Shown one piece after another: positions 35,966-45,758 of a stretch of 64,000 bases of DNA. The notes below the pieces were generated by a model that ran no database searches, was not told the DNA's origin, and saw nothing but the letters and a program-made list of their open reading frames with translations. The first letter of the stretch is position 1. The number at the start of each line of letters is the position of its first letter. Origin of the DNA: Telmatobacter sp. DSM 110680 (GTDB lineage: Bacteria; Acidobacteriota; Terriglobia; Terriglobales; Acidobacteriaceae). The position numbers and the translations under genes were made by a program. The stretch spans positions 3,286,001 through 3,350,000 of the forward strand of contig NZ_CP121196.1 of NCBI RefSeq assembly GCF_039994875.1. Reading direction: 5' to 3'.

Positions 35966-36741
35966 TGCGATCAGTAATCTCGTTAACGTTTGATGATGGG
36001 CTTCGCTGCCACTTTGAGAAGGTTGTGCCTATTCTCGATGCATATGGTTTGCCGGCTACCTTTTTCCTGGTCGCGAACGCTGATTGGAGTCTGAAGGATG
36101 GGCAGCGACATCCTCGCTGGAGGAAGACGCACTGGAACAAAAAAGATGTGCAACTGCTGAAAAACATGATCCAGCAGGGACACGAAATTGGTTCGCACAG
36201 CGTGCATCACAGACATCCATATCTTGATCGCGATCCGCTGTATGAAGCGCAGCACTCCAAACAGTGGATAGAAGATCGGCTCGGTACAGAGATCTCTTCC
36301 TATTGCTACCCATTCTGTCATTTCAATGAACCCATTAAGGCCGCCGTCATCAATGCAGGCTATGGCCAAGCACGTTGGGGAGCAAACGAGGTCTATTATC
36401 CATTCGAGGAAAATATTGATCTCTTCAAGGTCGATTGTCGGCTCATCAGCAAATTTGGATACGAGCGAACGCGAGGCAATTTCATCGGCAAGTATGGTGC
36501 TGAAGATGTTGCGGGCTGGTCACGGCCCGATTGCTGGCACGTGTTGATGTTTCATGGAATTGGAACCATCAAGGATGGTTGGTGGCCAATTCCAGTAACA
36601 GAGTTTGAAAGGCAAATGGGTGAACTTGCTCGGATGCGAGACTCCGGCGAGGTCGAGGTTGCTACGTTTAAAGAAGGTGCCAAGGAATTCCGCCATCGAG
36701 AGATTGCGAGAGGTGAATTGCGCATTGAGGCTTCGACATGA
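35962..36741 (+). CDS. Polysaccharide deacetylase (NodB homology domain)
   Basis: A 259-residue cytoplasmic-looking deacetylase. The catalytic SLTFDDG has Asp11-Asp12, and the second metal motif GHEIGSHSVHH supplies His79 and His83. YCYPFCHFN matches motif 3, and the C-terminal WHVLMFHGIG carries the last catalytic His region. All NodB motifs are therefore intact. It overlaps the upstream GT4 by 4 bp and the downstream GT2 by 4 bp. It probably deacetylates an N-acetyl sugar of the glycan or its lipid-linked precursor. Confidence 0.88.
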   Translation: MMRSVISLTFDDGLRCHFEKVVPILDAYGLPATFFLVANADWSLKDGQRHPRWRKTHWNKKDVQLLKNMIQQGHEIGSHSVHHRHPYLDRDPLYEAQHSKQWIEDRLGTEISSYCYPFCHFNEPIKAAVINAGYGQARWGANEVYYPFEENIDLFKVDCRLISKFGYERTRGNFIGKYGAEDVAGWSRPDCWHVLMFHGIGTIKDGWWPIPVTEFERQMGELARMRDSGEVEVATFKEGAKEFRHREIARGELRIEAST

Positions 36742-37691
36742 ATATCACGGTAATTGTATGCACATACAATCGCTGCCAAACCGTGACGAAGTCTCTGGAT
36801 AGTATCGCCGTCCAAAATGTTCCCGAATTCGTAGAATGGAACGTCTTGGTTGTAGACAACAATTCGACTGACCAGACTCGCGAAGTTCTGGAGAAATATT
36901 GCATCAAGAATCCCAGGTTCAGCTACGTCTTTGAGTCAAAACAGGGACTTTCGCACGCTCGCAATGCAGGTATTCAAAAAGCGAGCGGTCAGATCCTGGC
37001 ATTTACCGACGATGACGTGACAGCCGATCCAGACTGGCTCTGGAGTCTGACCTCATCGTTGAATGGAGGTGAATGGTCCTTTGCAGGCGGAAGAATTATT
37101 CCCGTTTGGCCGGGCAGGCTTCCGGACTGGCTCTCGGAGGATGACTTCGCTACGATGGGTCCATTTACTGGATTTGATGAAGGCCCCGAAGCCAAACGTC
37201 TAACGCGCCCGACGTATGGAGGCAACACGGCTTTCCGTCGTGAAATCTTCGAGAAGTATGGTTGCTTCCGGACAGACCTAGGACGTTCCAGCAACAATCT
37301 GCTAGGGCGGGAGGACATCGAGATCGCGAATCGACTCTTCGCCGCTGGCGAGCGGCTTCGCTACGAGCCTAATGCTGTTATCCGCCATCCGGTAGAGGAA
37401 TACCGCATGACAAAGCGGTATGTCTTGAAGTGGGCTTATTGGGACAGTCGGTCAGAAATCGCGGATACAGGACCGCCAGAAACGAGATGGTCCATAAAAG
37501 GGGTTCCGCTCTCTCAGTTTCGGAGGGTAGTAAGGTGGGCGTTTCAATGGGCAATCTCGACGAACCCTCGAAGTCGGTTTTTCTGCCAACTCCAGATGTG
37601 GAAGGTCATTGGGACCGCTGTGGCGTGTTATCGCGAGTCGGGACGTGGAGTTCGCCAACCCTCTGCCGCTAGCCGGGTAACTTCCGAATGA
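36738..37691 (+). CDS. Glycosyltransferase family 2
   Basis: A 317-residue GT-A enzyme. ITVIVCTYNRCQTVTKSLDSI starts the fold, DNNSTD is at residues 40-45 and the metal-binding TDDDVTAD around 90-97. GGNTAFRREIF and LGREDIEIANRLF form the acceptor-side motifs. It is coupled by ATGA to the deacetylase. The last 50 residues are basic and may be membrane-associated. Substrate not readable. Confidence 0.9.
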   Translation: MNITVIVCTYNRCQTVTKSLDSIAVQNVPEFVEWNVLVVDNNSTDQTREVLEKYCIKNPRFSYVFESKQGLSHARNAGIQKASGQILAFTDDDVTADPDWLWSLTSSLNGGEWSFAGGRIIPVWPGRLPDWLSEDDFATMGPFTGFDEGPEAKRLTRPTYGGNTAFRREIFEKYGCFRTDLGRSSNNLLGREDIEIANRLFAAGERLRYEPNAVIRHPVEEYRMTKRYVLKWAYWDSRSEIADTGPPETRWSIKGVPLSQFRRVVRWAFQWAISTNPRSRFFCQLQMWKVIGTAVACYRESGRGVRQPSAASRVTSE

Positions 37692-37743
37692 TCCGTATTC
37701 AATCTGAAGACTTCCAACCCAGATCCACGCATCAGGCATAAAC

Positions 37744-39012
37744 ATGTCGATTGTTCGCAGTCAGTGCTGGCCAAAGATCCTTTTCGTCACTTCCCACTGG
37801 CCCTTGGCGCCTGCCTACGGAGCACAGCAACGCGTATTGAATCTCGCCCGGTTGATGATGAGGTTTGCAGATGTATCTTGGGTCATCGCACCTTCTGAGC
37901 GTGAAGACGAAGAGACGGCACGTCGAAGCATGCATGAATTTGATGTGCGCGCCGTTATGCGACCTAAGCTGGCTAGCCCCGGTAGCTTCCTCGGCAGGCC
38001 GTTTAGGAGACTTCGCCACGAGTTCGACCGATCTTTTATGGAGATGGACGACTACATTGCGGAGGAAAGTGACCGCGCAAAACTACAGGAACTGATATCC
38101 GAGTATGATGTCGTTTGGATCCACACAATCCGAACAGCGCACTGGTTCCGGATCGATCGGTGGCCTCATTCTGTGCTGGATATTGATGACTTGCCCAGCG
38201 CGATATACCGTTCTACAGCCCGGGAAAACGGCAGCTTGATTAGACGTTTGAAAGATCGCCGAATGGCTTGGATCTGGAATAGACGTGAAAGAGTCTTGAT
38301 TAACAGGTTCGACGTTTTGGCGGTTTGCAGCGAAGCCGACAGGTTATCCGTAAATCGCGCCGAGCAAACTTATGTCATTCCAAACGGAGCGAACCCTCAG
38401 ACGATACACGTTCGCAAAAATTTAGAAAAACCAATTCTTGGATTTATTGGAAACTGCGGATTCTGGCCCAACGAAAATGGTCTCAATTGGTTCATCCACG
38501 AAGTGTGGCCATTGATAAAGCGCGAAGTCCCCGAGACTGAACTGCGCATCGTTGGAGCGGAAAGCGATCGGCTCTTTCCGACCATGGGACCGGACATCGC
38601 CGGCTTGGGATGGCTGGCTGATCCAGGAGAAGAGATCGCATCCTGGTCTGCTACGATTGTGCCGATCAAGATGGGATCCGGAACGAGAGTCAAGGTCGCG
38701 GAGGGGTTCGCGCGCAAATGTCCGATTGTCTCCACTTCCTTCGGTGCCTTTGGATATGACGTTGAAAGCGGAAGGGAACTTATCCTAGCGAATGCGCCAG
38801 ATGAATTTGCGGCGGCATGTCTTCATCTGATTCGAAATCCGCAGAGCGGGGAGGAACTTGCCGAACGGGCATACGCTCGCTTCCTGGAATGTTGGACATG
38901 GAATTCCTTTCAGGGCTCCGTTGAAAACGCAGTTCAGGCCTGCCTTTCGAGGTCTGACGTCGGGTCTTCCACATCGAAAGAAGACACTCTTCATACACTT
39001 ACCTCGTTCTAG
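37744..39012 (+). CDS. Glycosyltransferase family 4 / GT-B
   Basis: A 422-residue GT-B glycosyltransferase. ILFVTSHWPLAPAYGAQQRVLNLARLM is the N-terminal pattern of the PEP-CTERM/EpsH-associated glycosyltransferases, and the C-terminal domain has GFIGNCGFWPNENGLNWF, LGWLADPGEEIASW, and VPIKMGSGTRVKVAEGFARKCPIVST. The last block is the family's donor site with its conserved Glu. It is followed by 181 bp with no recognisable feature before the oxidase gene. Confidence 0.88.
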   Translation: MSIVRSQCWPKILFVTSHWPLAPAYGAQQRVLNLARLMMRFADVSWVIAPSEREDEETARRSMHEFDVRAVMRPKLASPGSFLGRPFRRLRHEFDRSFMEMDDYIAEESDRAKLQELISEYDVVWIHTIRTAHWFRIDRWPHSVLDIDDLPSAIYRSTARENGSLIRRLKDRRMAWIWNRRERVLINRFDVLAVCSEADRLSVNRAEQTYVIPNGANPQTIHVRKNLEKPILGFIGNCGFWPNENGLNWFIHEVWPLIKREVPETELRIVGAESDRLFPTMGPDIAGLGWLADPGEEIASWSATIVPIKMGSGTRVKVAEGFARKCPIVSTSFGAFGYDVESGRELILANAPDEFAAACLHLIRNPQSGEELAERAYARFLECWTWNSFQGSVENAVQACLSRSDVGSSTSKEDTLHTLTSF

Positions 39013-39193
39013 GGAGTACCAAGACCGTAGGAATTGAGATCTGTCGGTCGCGCCTTTCTCTGCCCAGGTATCGTTCCAAGAAGAGTCGCCGCGCCGAAGG
39101 TCAAATAAGGTGCAAAAAATACAACTACCGCGTCATGTCCGATGCCAGAAATTCGTGCTTGAATAAGATGTTTCCCATTCGAGCGTTCAAATC

Positions 39194-40396
39194 GTGAAGA
39201 GAAAAGTCGCAATTGTCGGTGGCGGGATTGTCGGTCTTGCGACGGCGTATCGGCTTCTCCAACGATTTCCAGCGCTTCGACTGCTTCTTCTCGAGAAAGA
39301 AAGTGGGCCTGGCCGCCATCAAACTGGACACAATAGTGGAGTGCTTCACTCCGGCCTTTATTACAAGCCCGGTTCGTCAAAGGCTCGTCTTGCGGTCCAA
39401 GGCATCCGCAGCATGGTCGAGTTTTGCGCGCAGCACGATGTTCCATTCGAGCAATGCGGAAAGATCGTTGTTGCCACTGAAGAAGAGGAAGTTCCTCGGC
39501 TTCGCGAGCTGTTGGAACGGGGAAAAGCGAATGGATTGGAAGGCCTTCAACTTCTTGGTCCAGAGGGCATTCGAGAAATCGAACCTCACGCTTCCGGCAT
39601 CGCGGGAATTCGCGTTCCGCAGGAGGGAATCGTCGACTTTTCCGCCGTTGCAAATACCCTGACTACGGAGATTAAAAAGCTCGGTGGAGAGGTGCTCTTT
39701 TCGTCAGAGGTGCTCAAACTGGACGACAAGAACGGTTGGAGGATCCAGACAAACCGAGGCGATTACGAGGCAGAATACCTAATCAATTGCGCCGGATTGC
39801 ATTGTGACCGGGTGAGCCGGTTGGCGGGGAACCGCGACTCAACCCGCATCGTTCCTTTTCGTGGTGAGTATTTCAAACTAAGAGAAGACCGGCAACATCT
39901 GGTTCGAAACCTGATTTATCCGGTGCCGGACTCGAAGTTTCCATTCCTTGGCGTGCACTTTACGCGCATGATTCAGGGAGGAGTAGAAGCCGGACCGAAT
40001 GCAGTCCTGGCCTTCGCGCGAGAAGGATACAGGATGAGCGATATTTCCATTCGAGATATGATCGAGACGCTGACATACCGGGGCTTTTGGAGGTTTTTTC
40101 TTCGCTATCCTCGGATGTGCTGGGAGGAATTCAGGCGCTCGATGAGCAAAGCCCTGTTTTGTCGTTCTCTGCAGCGTCTGGTCCCCGATCTCCAAATTCA
40201 GGACCTGGTCCAAGGGGGAGCAGGCGTGCGGGCGCAGGCAGTTTCGCCCTCGGGGGAACTGGTGCAGGATTTTTGTTTTGTCCGGCAGCCAACGGCACTT
40301 CATGTTTTGAATGCTCCCAGCCCTGCGGCAACAGCCGCCTTAGCGATTGCAAACGATGTGATTGACCAGCTGAAAGATGCACTGAGCTCAGTCTGA
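39194..40396 (+). CDS. lhgO: L-2-hydroxyglutarate oxidase-like FAD enzyme
   Basis: A 400-residue FAD-dependent oxidoreductase of the DAO superfamily. VAIVGGGIVGLATAYRLL binds the ADP part of FAD. The LhgO signature RHQTGHNSGVLHSGLYYKPGS is nearly complete, and ALHVLNAPSPAATAALAI closes the fold. Typical LhgO oxidises L-2-hydroxyglutarate to 2-oxoglutarate at the membrane. The setting, a polysaccharide locus followed by a deacetylase, a monooxygenase-like protein and an ATP-grasp ligase, suggests that the substrate may be another 2-hydroxy acid used to decorate the glycan. The start is a GTG. Confidence 0.85.
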   Translation: MKRKVAIVGGGIVGLATAYRLLQRFPALRLLLLEKESGPGRHQTGHNSGVLHSGLYYKPGSSKARLAVQGIRSMVEFCAQHDVPFEQCGKIVVATEEEEVPRLRELLERGKANGLEGLQLLGPEGIREIEPHASGIAGIRVPQEGIVDFSAVANTLTTEIKKLGGEVLFSSEVLKLDDKNGWRIQTNRGDYEAEYLINCAGLHCDRVSRLAGNRDSTRIVPFRGEYFKLREDRQHLVRNLIYPVPDSKFPFLGVHFTRMIQGGVEAGPNAVLAFAREGYRMSDISIRDMIETLTYRGFWRFFLRYPRMCWEEFRRSMSKALFCRSLQRLVPDLQIQDLVQGGAGVRAQAVSPSGELVQDFCFVRQPTALHVLNAPSPAATAALAIANDVIDQLKDALSSV

Positions 40397-40504
40397 CGAC
40401 CCGCCGGTTTGTGATTAAGAAATTAGCGGATTACAATGCAACATCTCGTTATTACTCTGCGTTGGCAGGTCGTTTGATGGGTGTAGAAGAGTCGGGGGAA
40501 TTTA

Positions 40505-41995
40505 GTGTTCGATGACGGTACGAAAGTGAATCGACAAGCAGGCGTAAGTCTCTTGTTGACCGAACATTTCCGATGCCCTGAAGACCTCATCGATCTGACG
40601 GTCAACGAGGGTATCGCTGGTGAGTTAGGGTACTTTCGCTTTGGAGCCGAAGCGGTCTGCTTCGGTCAAAGTACATCTGCCACCGCATGTTCAGTAACTG
40701 ACTCCCTTTACGACGTCCAACAAGACGTCCGCAATGTGAATGGGAAGGCTCAACTTCCGTTCGATCCAGTTGAAGTCGTAGGGAATTTCCGCAACGAGCG
40801 CTACAAACGGAGCCCATCAAATGATCGGAAGGAAATAGACGCAAATAGCCTGATCCGACAACTCTACTACTTCGTCCGACCTTTGATGCCCGTTGCGGTG
40901 CGCAAGCACCTGCAGCGAAAGTATTTTCGTGGTTGGGAAAAGATTCCGTTTCCGAAGTGGCCAGTCGATTTCAGCACTGAGAAGCTCTTCGAGCAACTTC
41001 TCATCGTTTCAATGAATGCGCAAAATATCAAGAGTCTGCCCTTTATCTGGTTCTGGCCGGAAGGTGCACCCAGTTGCGCGATCATGACGCACGATGTGGA
41101 GACAGCAGCGGGTCGGGACTTCTGCATCCAGTTGATGGATATCAACGATTCATTCGGCATAAAGTCAGCGTTCCAGGTTGTTCCTGAAAAACGGTACGGC
41201 GTACCTCAAGATCTTCTCGATGCAATTCGGACTCGAGGCTTCGAACTGAATGTTCATGACCTGAATCACGACGGCCATCTGATGAAGAGCCGTGAAGAAT
41301 TCTTACGACGTTCGGCACACATAAATCAGCATGGACGGAGATTCCAGGCATCTGGATTTCGCTCGGCGATGCTGCACCGGAACCTTGAGTGGTATGACGC
41401 CTTGGATTTCTCGTATGACATGTCTGTGCCGAATGTGGCGCACCTCGATCCCCAGCGGGGCGGCTGCTGCACTGTATTTCCTTTCTTCAATGGAAAGTTG
41501 CTAGAACTGCCCGTCACGATGACGCAGGACTACTCGCTCTTTCATATCCTGAGAGACTATTCGCTCGATCGGTGGAAACAACAAATTGAGTTGATCATGG
41601 AACATCATGGCCTCATGAATTTCATTGTGCACCCGGACTATATCATCGGTGCACGTGAGCGCCAGGTCTATGAGTCTCTTCTCGACTACCTCAGAAGTCT
41701 GAAACAACAGGAAGGTGTTTGGTTGGCTCTTCCGGGAGAAGTCGATCGATGGTGGAGAGAAAGATCGAAAATGAAACTTGTCGAGGACGGCAACGGCTGG
41801 CACATTGAAGGGCAGGGCCACGAACGCGCTCGCATAGCCTATGTGCACCAAGATGGTGGACATCTCTCCTTCAGCTTTGACGAGCAATTGAAAGAGTCGA
41901 AATCAACAACAATCCGAGCCAGTACTGCTCAAATTTCAGAGGTTCGTCCGCAGCAAGACCCAGGCCCTCCCGTTTTACAGCCACGAACGCTTTAG
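40505..41995 (+). CDS. Polysaccharide deacetylase-like protein with long N-terminal region
   Basis: A 496-residue protein. Residues 1 to about 180 show no recognised domain. From about 185 a NodB-like fold appears: CAIMTHDVETAAG (His196-Asp197 in place of the usual FDDG), GIKSAFQVVPEKRYG, GFELNVHDLNHDGHL and FRSAMLHRNL. This subgroup, with THDVE instead of TFDDG, occurs in many exopolysaccharide loci. The C-terminal 90 residues are a beta-rich tail. The GTG start is the longest choice. Activity is uncertain because one Asp of the metal site is replaced by His. Confidence 0.75.
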   Translation: MFDDGTKVNRQAGVSLLLTEHFRCPEDLIDLTVNEGIAGELGYFRFGAEAVCFGQSTSATACSVTDSLYDVQQDVRNVNGKAQLPFDPVEVVGNFRNERYKRSPSNDRKEIDANSLIRQLYYFVRPLMPVAVRKHLQRKYFRGWEKIPFPKWPVDFSTEKLFEQLLIVSMNAQNIKSLPFIWFWPEGAPSCAIMTHDVETAAGRDFCIQLMDINDSFGIKSAFQVVPEKRYGVPQDLLDAIRTRGFELNVHDLNHDGHLMKSREEFLRRSAHINQHGRRFQASGFRSAMLHRNLEWYDALDFSYDMSVPNVAHLDPQRGGCCTVFPFFNGKLLELPVTMTQDYSLFHILRDYSLDRWKQQIELIMEHHGLMNFIVHPDYIIGARERQVYESLLDYLRSLKQQEGVWLALPGEVDRWWRERSKMKLVEDGNGWHIEGQGHERARIAYVHQDGGHLSFSFDEQLKESKSTTIRASTAQISEVRPQQDPGPPVLQPRTL

Positions 41996-42086
41996 TTCAG
42001 ATAAGGTCATTTGCGTCGATCGCATCGTGGGAAGCGATTCGCTTCTCGTCGCAAGAGCAACAGTCAATAGGAGAGATACAGAGGCC

Positions 42087-43280
42087 GTGAAAAATTCAGC
42101 AGATTGTGACGTGATCATCATCGGGGCCGGTCCGTATGGCCTGTCTGCGTACGCGCACCTTCGCGCGTCGGGCGTAAACGCAAAAATCTTCGGAGAGCCG
42201 ATGGAATTCTGGGATAAGAAAATGCCCACCGGCATGCTTCTTCGTTCCCCTCGGGAAGCGTCGACAATCTCCGATCCGGATTCCCGATTCACCCTGGAAG
42301 CCTATGAAGCCGCCACTGGAACCAAGCCTGAAAAGCGAGTTCCGCGCGAGACATTCGTCAATTACGGGAAGTGGTTTGAGACACAGCTGGGGTCAGGGGT
42401 TGATCGGCGCAATGTCGCCAAGCTCAGCCCTGACGGGTCAGGCTTCGAGGTCGCTCTTGCGGACGGAACCAAATTCAAAAGCAAACGCGTAGTGATTGCG
42501 GCTGGGGTAGGCCCCTTCAAGAAGAGCCCTGCATGGCTCTCGGACCTTCCTGCAGACCGCGTCTCTCATTGTTATGAAGGAAGAGACTTACTCTCGCTTG
42601 GGAAGCGTGTTGCGGTTATTGGCGCAGGGCAGAGCGCACTCGAATGCGCAGCCCTTCTTTGTGAAGCCGGCGTGGATGTTGAGGTGATTGCTCGCATCCC
42701 AGAGCTTCGATGGATCGGTATGCACAAACGACTGCATCAACTTGGACCGATCTCCAAAATGCTCTACTCCAAGCACGATGTTGGCCCAATCGGAATCAGC
42801 CGACTGGTTGCATATCCCAAGGCCATGTATCATGTGCCGCTAGCCGTGAAGGATCCAATTCGAAAAAGGGCAGTGCGGTCTGCCGGGGCACCGTGGCTAA
42901 TACCGCGACTCAATGAGGTGAAGATCACGACTGGCCATTCGGTCACTTCTGCAAAGAAGTTGAATGGTGAAGTTCAGCTCATTCTTGATGACGGCAGCGA
43001 AAGGCGAGTGGATCACGTGCTGATGGGCACAGGGTATGACGTGGACGTTTCAAAATATGGCTTTCTGTCGCCGGAACTCGTGAAGGCCATTCGTCAGCTC
43101 GATGGATATCCTGATCTCACGGCCGGATTTTCATCATCGGTTTCCGGACTTCACTTTATTGGCGCAGCCGCTGCAAGAAATTTTGGACCCTTACTCTATT
43201 TCGTAGCAGGCACCGAGTTTTCGTCAAAAGAGCTGACTCGTTATTTCGTTCGTAATCAGCCAAGGAACGGAGCAAACTAA
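42087..43280 (+). CDS. FAD/NAD(P)-dependent monooxygenase-like oxidoreductase
   Basis: A protein of about 397 residues with two dinucleotide-binding sites: VIIIGAGPYGLSAYAHL near the N-terminus for FAD and VAVIGAGQSALECAALL around residue 175 for NAD(P)H. DHVLMGTGYDVD is the later ATG-type motif. The layout matches flavin-containing and lysine/ornithine N-monooxygenase-like enzymes (PF13738/PF13434). An in-frame GTG at 42027 would give 20 more residues; the GTG chosen here lies closer to the first motif and has GAGAG upstream. It stands 2 bp before the ATP-grasp gene, so the two are coupled. Confidence 0.8.
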   Translation: MKNSADCDVIIIGAGPYGLSAYAHLRASGVNAKIFGEPMEFWDKKMPTGMLLRSPREASTISDPDSRFTLEAYEAATGTKPEKRVPRETFVNYGKWFETQLGSGVDRRNVAKLSPDGSGFEVALADGTKFKSKRVVIAAGVGPFKKSPAWLSDLPADRVSHCYEGRDLLSLGKRVAVIGAGQSALECAALLCEAGVDVEVIARIPELRWIGMHKRLHQLGPISKMLYSKHDVGPIGISRLVAYPKAMYHVPLAVKDPIRKRAVRSAGAPWLIPRLNEVKITTGHSVTSAKKLNGEVQLILDDGSERRVDHVLMGTGYDVDVSKYGFLSPELVKAIRQLDGYPDLTAGFSSSVSGLHFIGAAAARNFGPLLYFVAGTEFSSKELTRYFVRNQPRNGAN

Positions 43281-43281
43281 C

Positions 43282-44526
43282 GTGATCACCCAGCCATTGG
43301 ATTCTCCGACTTTTGGCGACTCTGCAACGGTCGCGACAAGAAGGAAAAACGTCGGCGCCCTAGTGGTCGGGGGCGATCACCCGGGATTGGGGATTGCACG
43401 AAGCCTCGGGCGGCGTGGAATTCCCGTCTATGTTCTGGACGACAAGTATTGCATCTCGCGGTTTTCAAGATACGTGACGCGTGTCGTCAAAGTTGACGAT
43501 CTTCTCGACGAGCGGAAGACCGTTGACGCTGTGCTCGAAGTTGGAAGGCGGTTTGACCTTCGCGACTGGGTTCTGTTTCCGACGCGTGATGAAAACGTTG
43601 CTGCATTCTCGCGTTATCGGGATGAAGTCGCGCAGTTTTTCAGAGTGACGACCGGAGAATGGCAGAGCGTTGAATGGGCTTGGGACAAGAAGAAAACATA
43701 TGAGTTGGCAGAGAAGCTCGACATCCCGGTTCCCCAAACGTTCAGCGTAAACAGTGCAGAGGAACTTTCGTCTCTCTACTCGAGGCTACCCTTGGCCATT
43801 AAGCCCGCGATCAAGGAGAACTTCTTCTACGCGACGGGAGCAAAAGCCTGGCGAGCCAATACCCGCGAAGAACTTCATCAGTACTATGAAAAAGCTGCGC
43901 ACCAGATCAAGCCGGACGAAATCTTGATTCAGGAGATCATCCCCGGGGATGGCCGGGAGCAGTTTTCGTATTGCGCATTCTTCCAACAAGGAAAGGCGAC
44001 TAGCACTCTAACAGCACGCCGCGCGCGACAGCATCCACGTGAATTTGGACGCGCTTCCAGCTATGTCGAGACCGTAGATTTGCCGGCGATCGAAGAGCTT
44101 TCCGAGCGCTTCTTGAAGGCGATCAACTTTCATGGTCTAGTCGAGATTGAATTCAAGCGGGATCCGCGAGATGGTAGATACAAGTTGTTGGATGTGAACG
44201 CCAGAACATGGGGTTTCCACTGGCTTGGGTCCGCATGCGGAGTTGATTTTCCTTACCTCGCGTTTGCTGACCAGCTAGGTTGGAATGTTGAGCAGACTCG
44301 TGCTGCAGCGGGAATCGGATGGCTTCGCCTCCTTACCGACGTACCAACAGCCGTCTCCGACATTGCGCATGGCAGCCTGAGCGTCGGCGCATATCTGCGG
44401 TCTCTTCGTGCCACACGAGTAGATGCTGTGTTCAGTTGGAGCGACCCACTTCCATTCATGGCTGAAGTGATGCTTCTTCCCTATATTGTCGCGAAGAAGT
44501 ATCCAATCACCGCCAAGCGAGTTTAG
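43282..44526 (+). CDS. ATP-grasp ligase-like protein
   Basis: A 414-residue ATP-grasp enzyme. The N-terminal pre-ATP domain starts ALVVGGDHPGLGIARSLGRRGIPVYVLDD, AIKPAIKENF carries the ATP-binding Lys, EILIQEIIPGDG the hinge Glu, and VEIEFKRDPRDGRYKLLDVNARTWG the Mg-binding Glu and Asn. These proteins form amide or ester bonds from a carboxylate. In this locus it could attach an amino acid to a uronic or nonulosonic carboxylate, which is inference. It is the last + strand gene of the polysaccharide locus. Confidence 0.85.
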   Translation: MITQPLDSPTFGDSATVATRRKNVGALVVGGDHPGLGIARSLGRRGIPVYVLDDKYCISRFSRYVTRVVKVDDLLDERKTVDAVLEVGRRFDLRDWVLFPTRDENVAAFSRYRDEVAQFFRVTTGEWQSVEWAWDKKKTYELAEKLDIPVPQTFSVNSAEELSSLYSRLPLAIKPAIKENFFYATGAKAWRANTREELHQYYEKAAHQIKPDEILIQEIIPGDGREQFSYCAFFQQGKATSTLTARRARQHPREFGRASSYVETVDLPAIEELSERFLKAINFHGLVEIEFKRDPRDGRYKLLDVNARTWGFHWLGSACGVDFPYLAFADQLGWNVEQTRAAAGIGWLRLLTDVPTAVSDIAHGSLSVGAYLRSLRATRVDAVFSWSDPLPFMAEVMLLPYIVAKKYPITAKRV

Positions 44527-44543
44527 AACTCAAGAGCGGAGGA

Positions 44544-44566
44544 GGCGACCGTCGATCACGATCGCC
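44544..44566. terminator. Possible hairpin between convergent genes
   Basis: GGCGA at 44544-44548 can pair with TCGCC at 44562-44566, with an inner CGT/ACG pair across one mismatch. It sits in the 113-bp gap between the ATP-grasp gene and the convergent lipoprotein gene. No T-run follows on either strand, so it is at best a weak terminator. Confidence 0.3.
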
Positions 44567-44639
44567 AACCTTAGAGTTCGATTCAGCCCACATAACCAAA
44601 ACGAAAGTGGTTCAGCCTCACGCGTATTATGGCGTTCTA

Positions 44640-45743
44640 CTATGGGATAGTGACGCTGGTGATATTCGACGGATTGCTTTCAACACCTGCATCATCGACA
44701 CTCTTGACGACGTAGTCGTACGTTTGTCCACTCTGGACAGCGGTGTCAGTGTAGCTTGTATTGACGTCGATAGAAGAGTTCAGCAGTTGATAGCTAGACC
44801 CACCTGCCTGCATGCGATACACGCGATACCCTGCTAGCGCAACCGGTGTGGAACTCGGCGCGTTCCAACTCAACTGCACATGATGCTGTACTGAACCAGT
44901 CGGGCCTGACCCGTCCAGTTGAAACACTTCGGTTTGCGATACCCCATCCGCTGTCGCAGTCAACGTTGCCGATTGCGTGGTGCTCACGGCGCTTGCAGTG
45001 ATAGCGAAGCCTCCGGTTGCCGAACCTGCAGGAACCGTCACTGATTTTGGAGCCGTCAGCGCGCCATTATTACTTGATAGCGATACTACTGTCTGGCTTG
45101 TTGCCGTTGCGCTCAGGTATACGGAGCACGACTTTGTTGTCGGTCCGGTGATCGTCTGTGTTCCGCACGAGACCATCGTCAAACTTGGCGTCGCGGCGGC
45201 TGCAGGATACAACGTAATCACATCTGTTTTGATTACGCCGCCGGCTTTCCCTGTCAGCGTGACGTTTACTGATTTACTTACGGCTGCGGAAACTGCGTTG
45301 AACCCCACACTCGAGGCTCCAGTCGCAATTAGAACTGAAGCGGGTACTTGCAGCGAGGCGTTGCTGCTGGTGAGTGAGATCTTTGTAGAACTTGTTGCAG
45401 GCGCGCTTAGATAAGCTGAGCATTCTTTCGACTGCGCCCCGGTAAGCGATTGGGTTCCGCAGGAAATCTTGATCAACGTGCCACCCGTCGAGGCACTCGA
45501 AGTACCCTTCGTTATGAAATTGGAGTTCAGCGTTAGGCCGCCGCACCCCGATAAGAGAACGACTAGAAATGCAATCGGAAGGGCAATCGCGCTCGTGACA
45601 GCTGTTCTTTTCCGAAGGAAAGAATGCGAGAAGGTCATCGAGACTTTTGAAGGGTTGCGGCTGTCTTGGATTCTCAGATGCGGCTTCGGCTCTTGCGCCG
45701 TGAGTTCAGGGCCCAATTCTGGCCCTCTCTTGAACTGATACAT
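44640..45743 (-). CDS. Secreted lipoprotein with two Ig-like domains and C-terminal Fn3
   Basis: A 367-residue exported protein. A polar N-terminal stretch of about 45 residues precedes a hydrophobic segment that ends in the lipobox LSGC, so a signal-peptidase II lipoprotein is predicted. Two Ig-like domains follow (each starting with SCGTQ and holding a Cys pair about 15 residues apart), then an Fn3 domain (VQLSWNAPSS...YRVYRMQ) ending VESNPSNITSVTIP. Start choice: CCGAGGAGAAGTAG lies directly before the ATG, a strong ribosome site, although an internal ATG (45638) would give a more normal signal peptide. It is a paralogue of the two minus-strand proteins at 49245 and 52536. Confidence 0.82.
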   Translation of the reverse strand: MYQFKRGPELGPELTAQEPKPHLRIQDSRNPSKVSMTFSHSFLRKRTAVTSAIALPIAFLVVLLSGCGGLTLNSNFITKGTSSASTGGTLIKISCGTQSLTGAQSKECSAYLSAPATSSTKISLTSSNASLQVPASVLIATGASSVGFNAVSAAVSKSVNVTLTGKAGGVIKTDVITLYPAAAATPSLTMVSCGTQTITGPTTKSCSVYLSATATSQTVVSLSSNNGALTAPKSVTVPAGSATGGFAITASAVSTTQSATLTATADGVSQTEVFQLDGSGPTGSVQHHVQLSWNAPSSTPVALAGYRVYRMQAGGSSYQLLNSSIDVNTSYTDTAVQSGQTYDYVVKSVDDAGVESNPSNITSVTIP

Positions 45744-45758
45744 CTACTTCTCCTCGGT

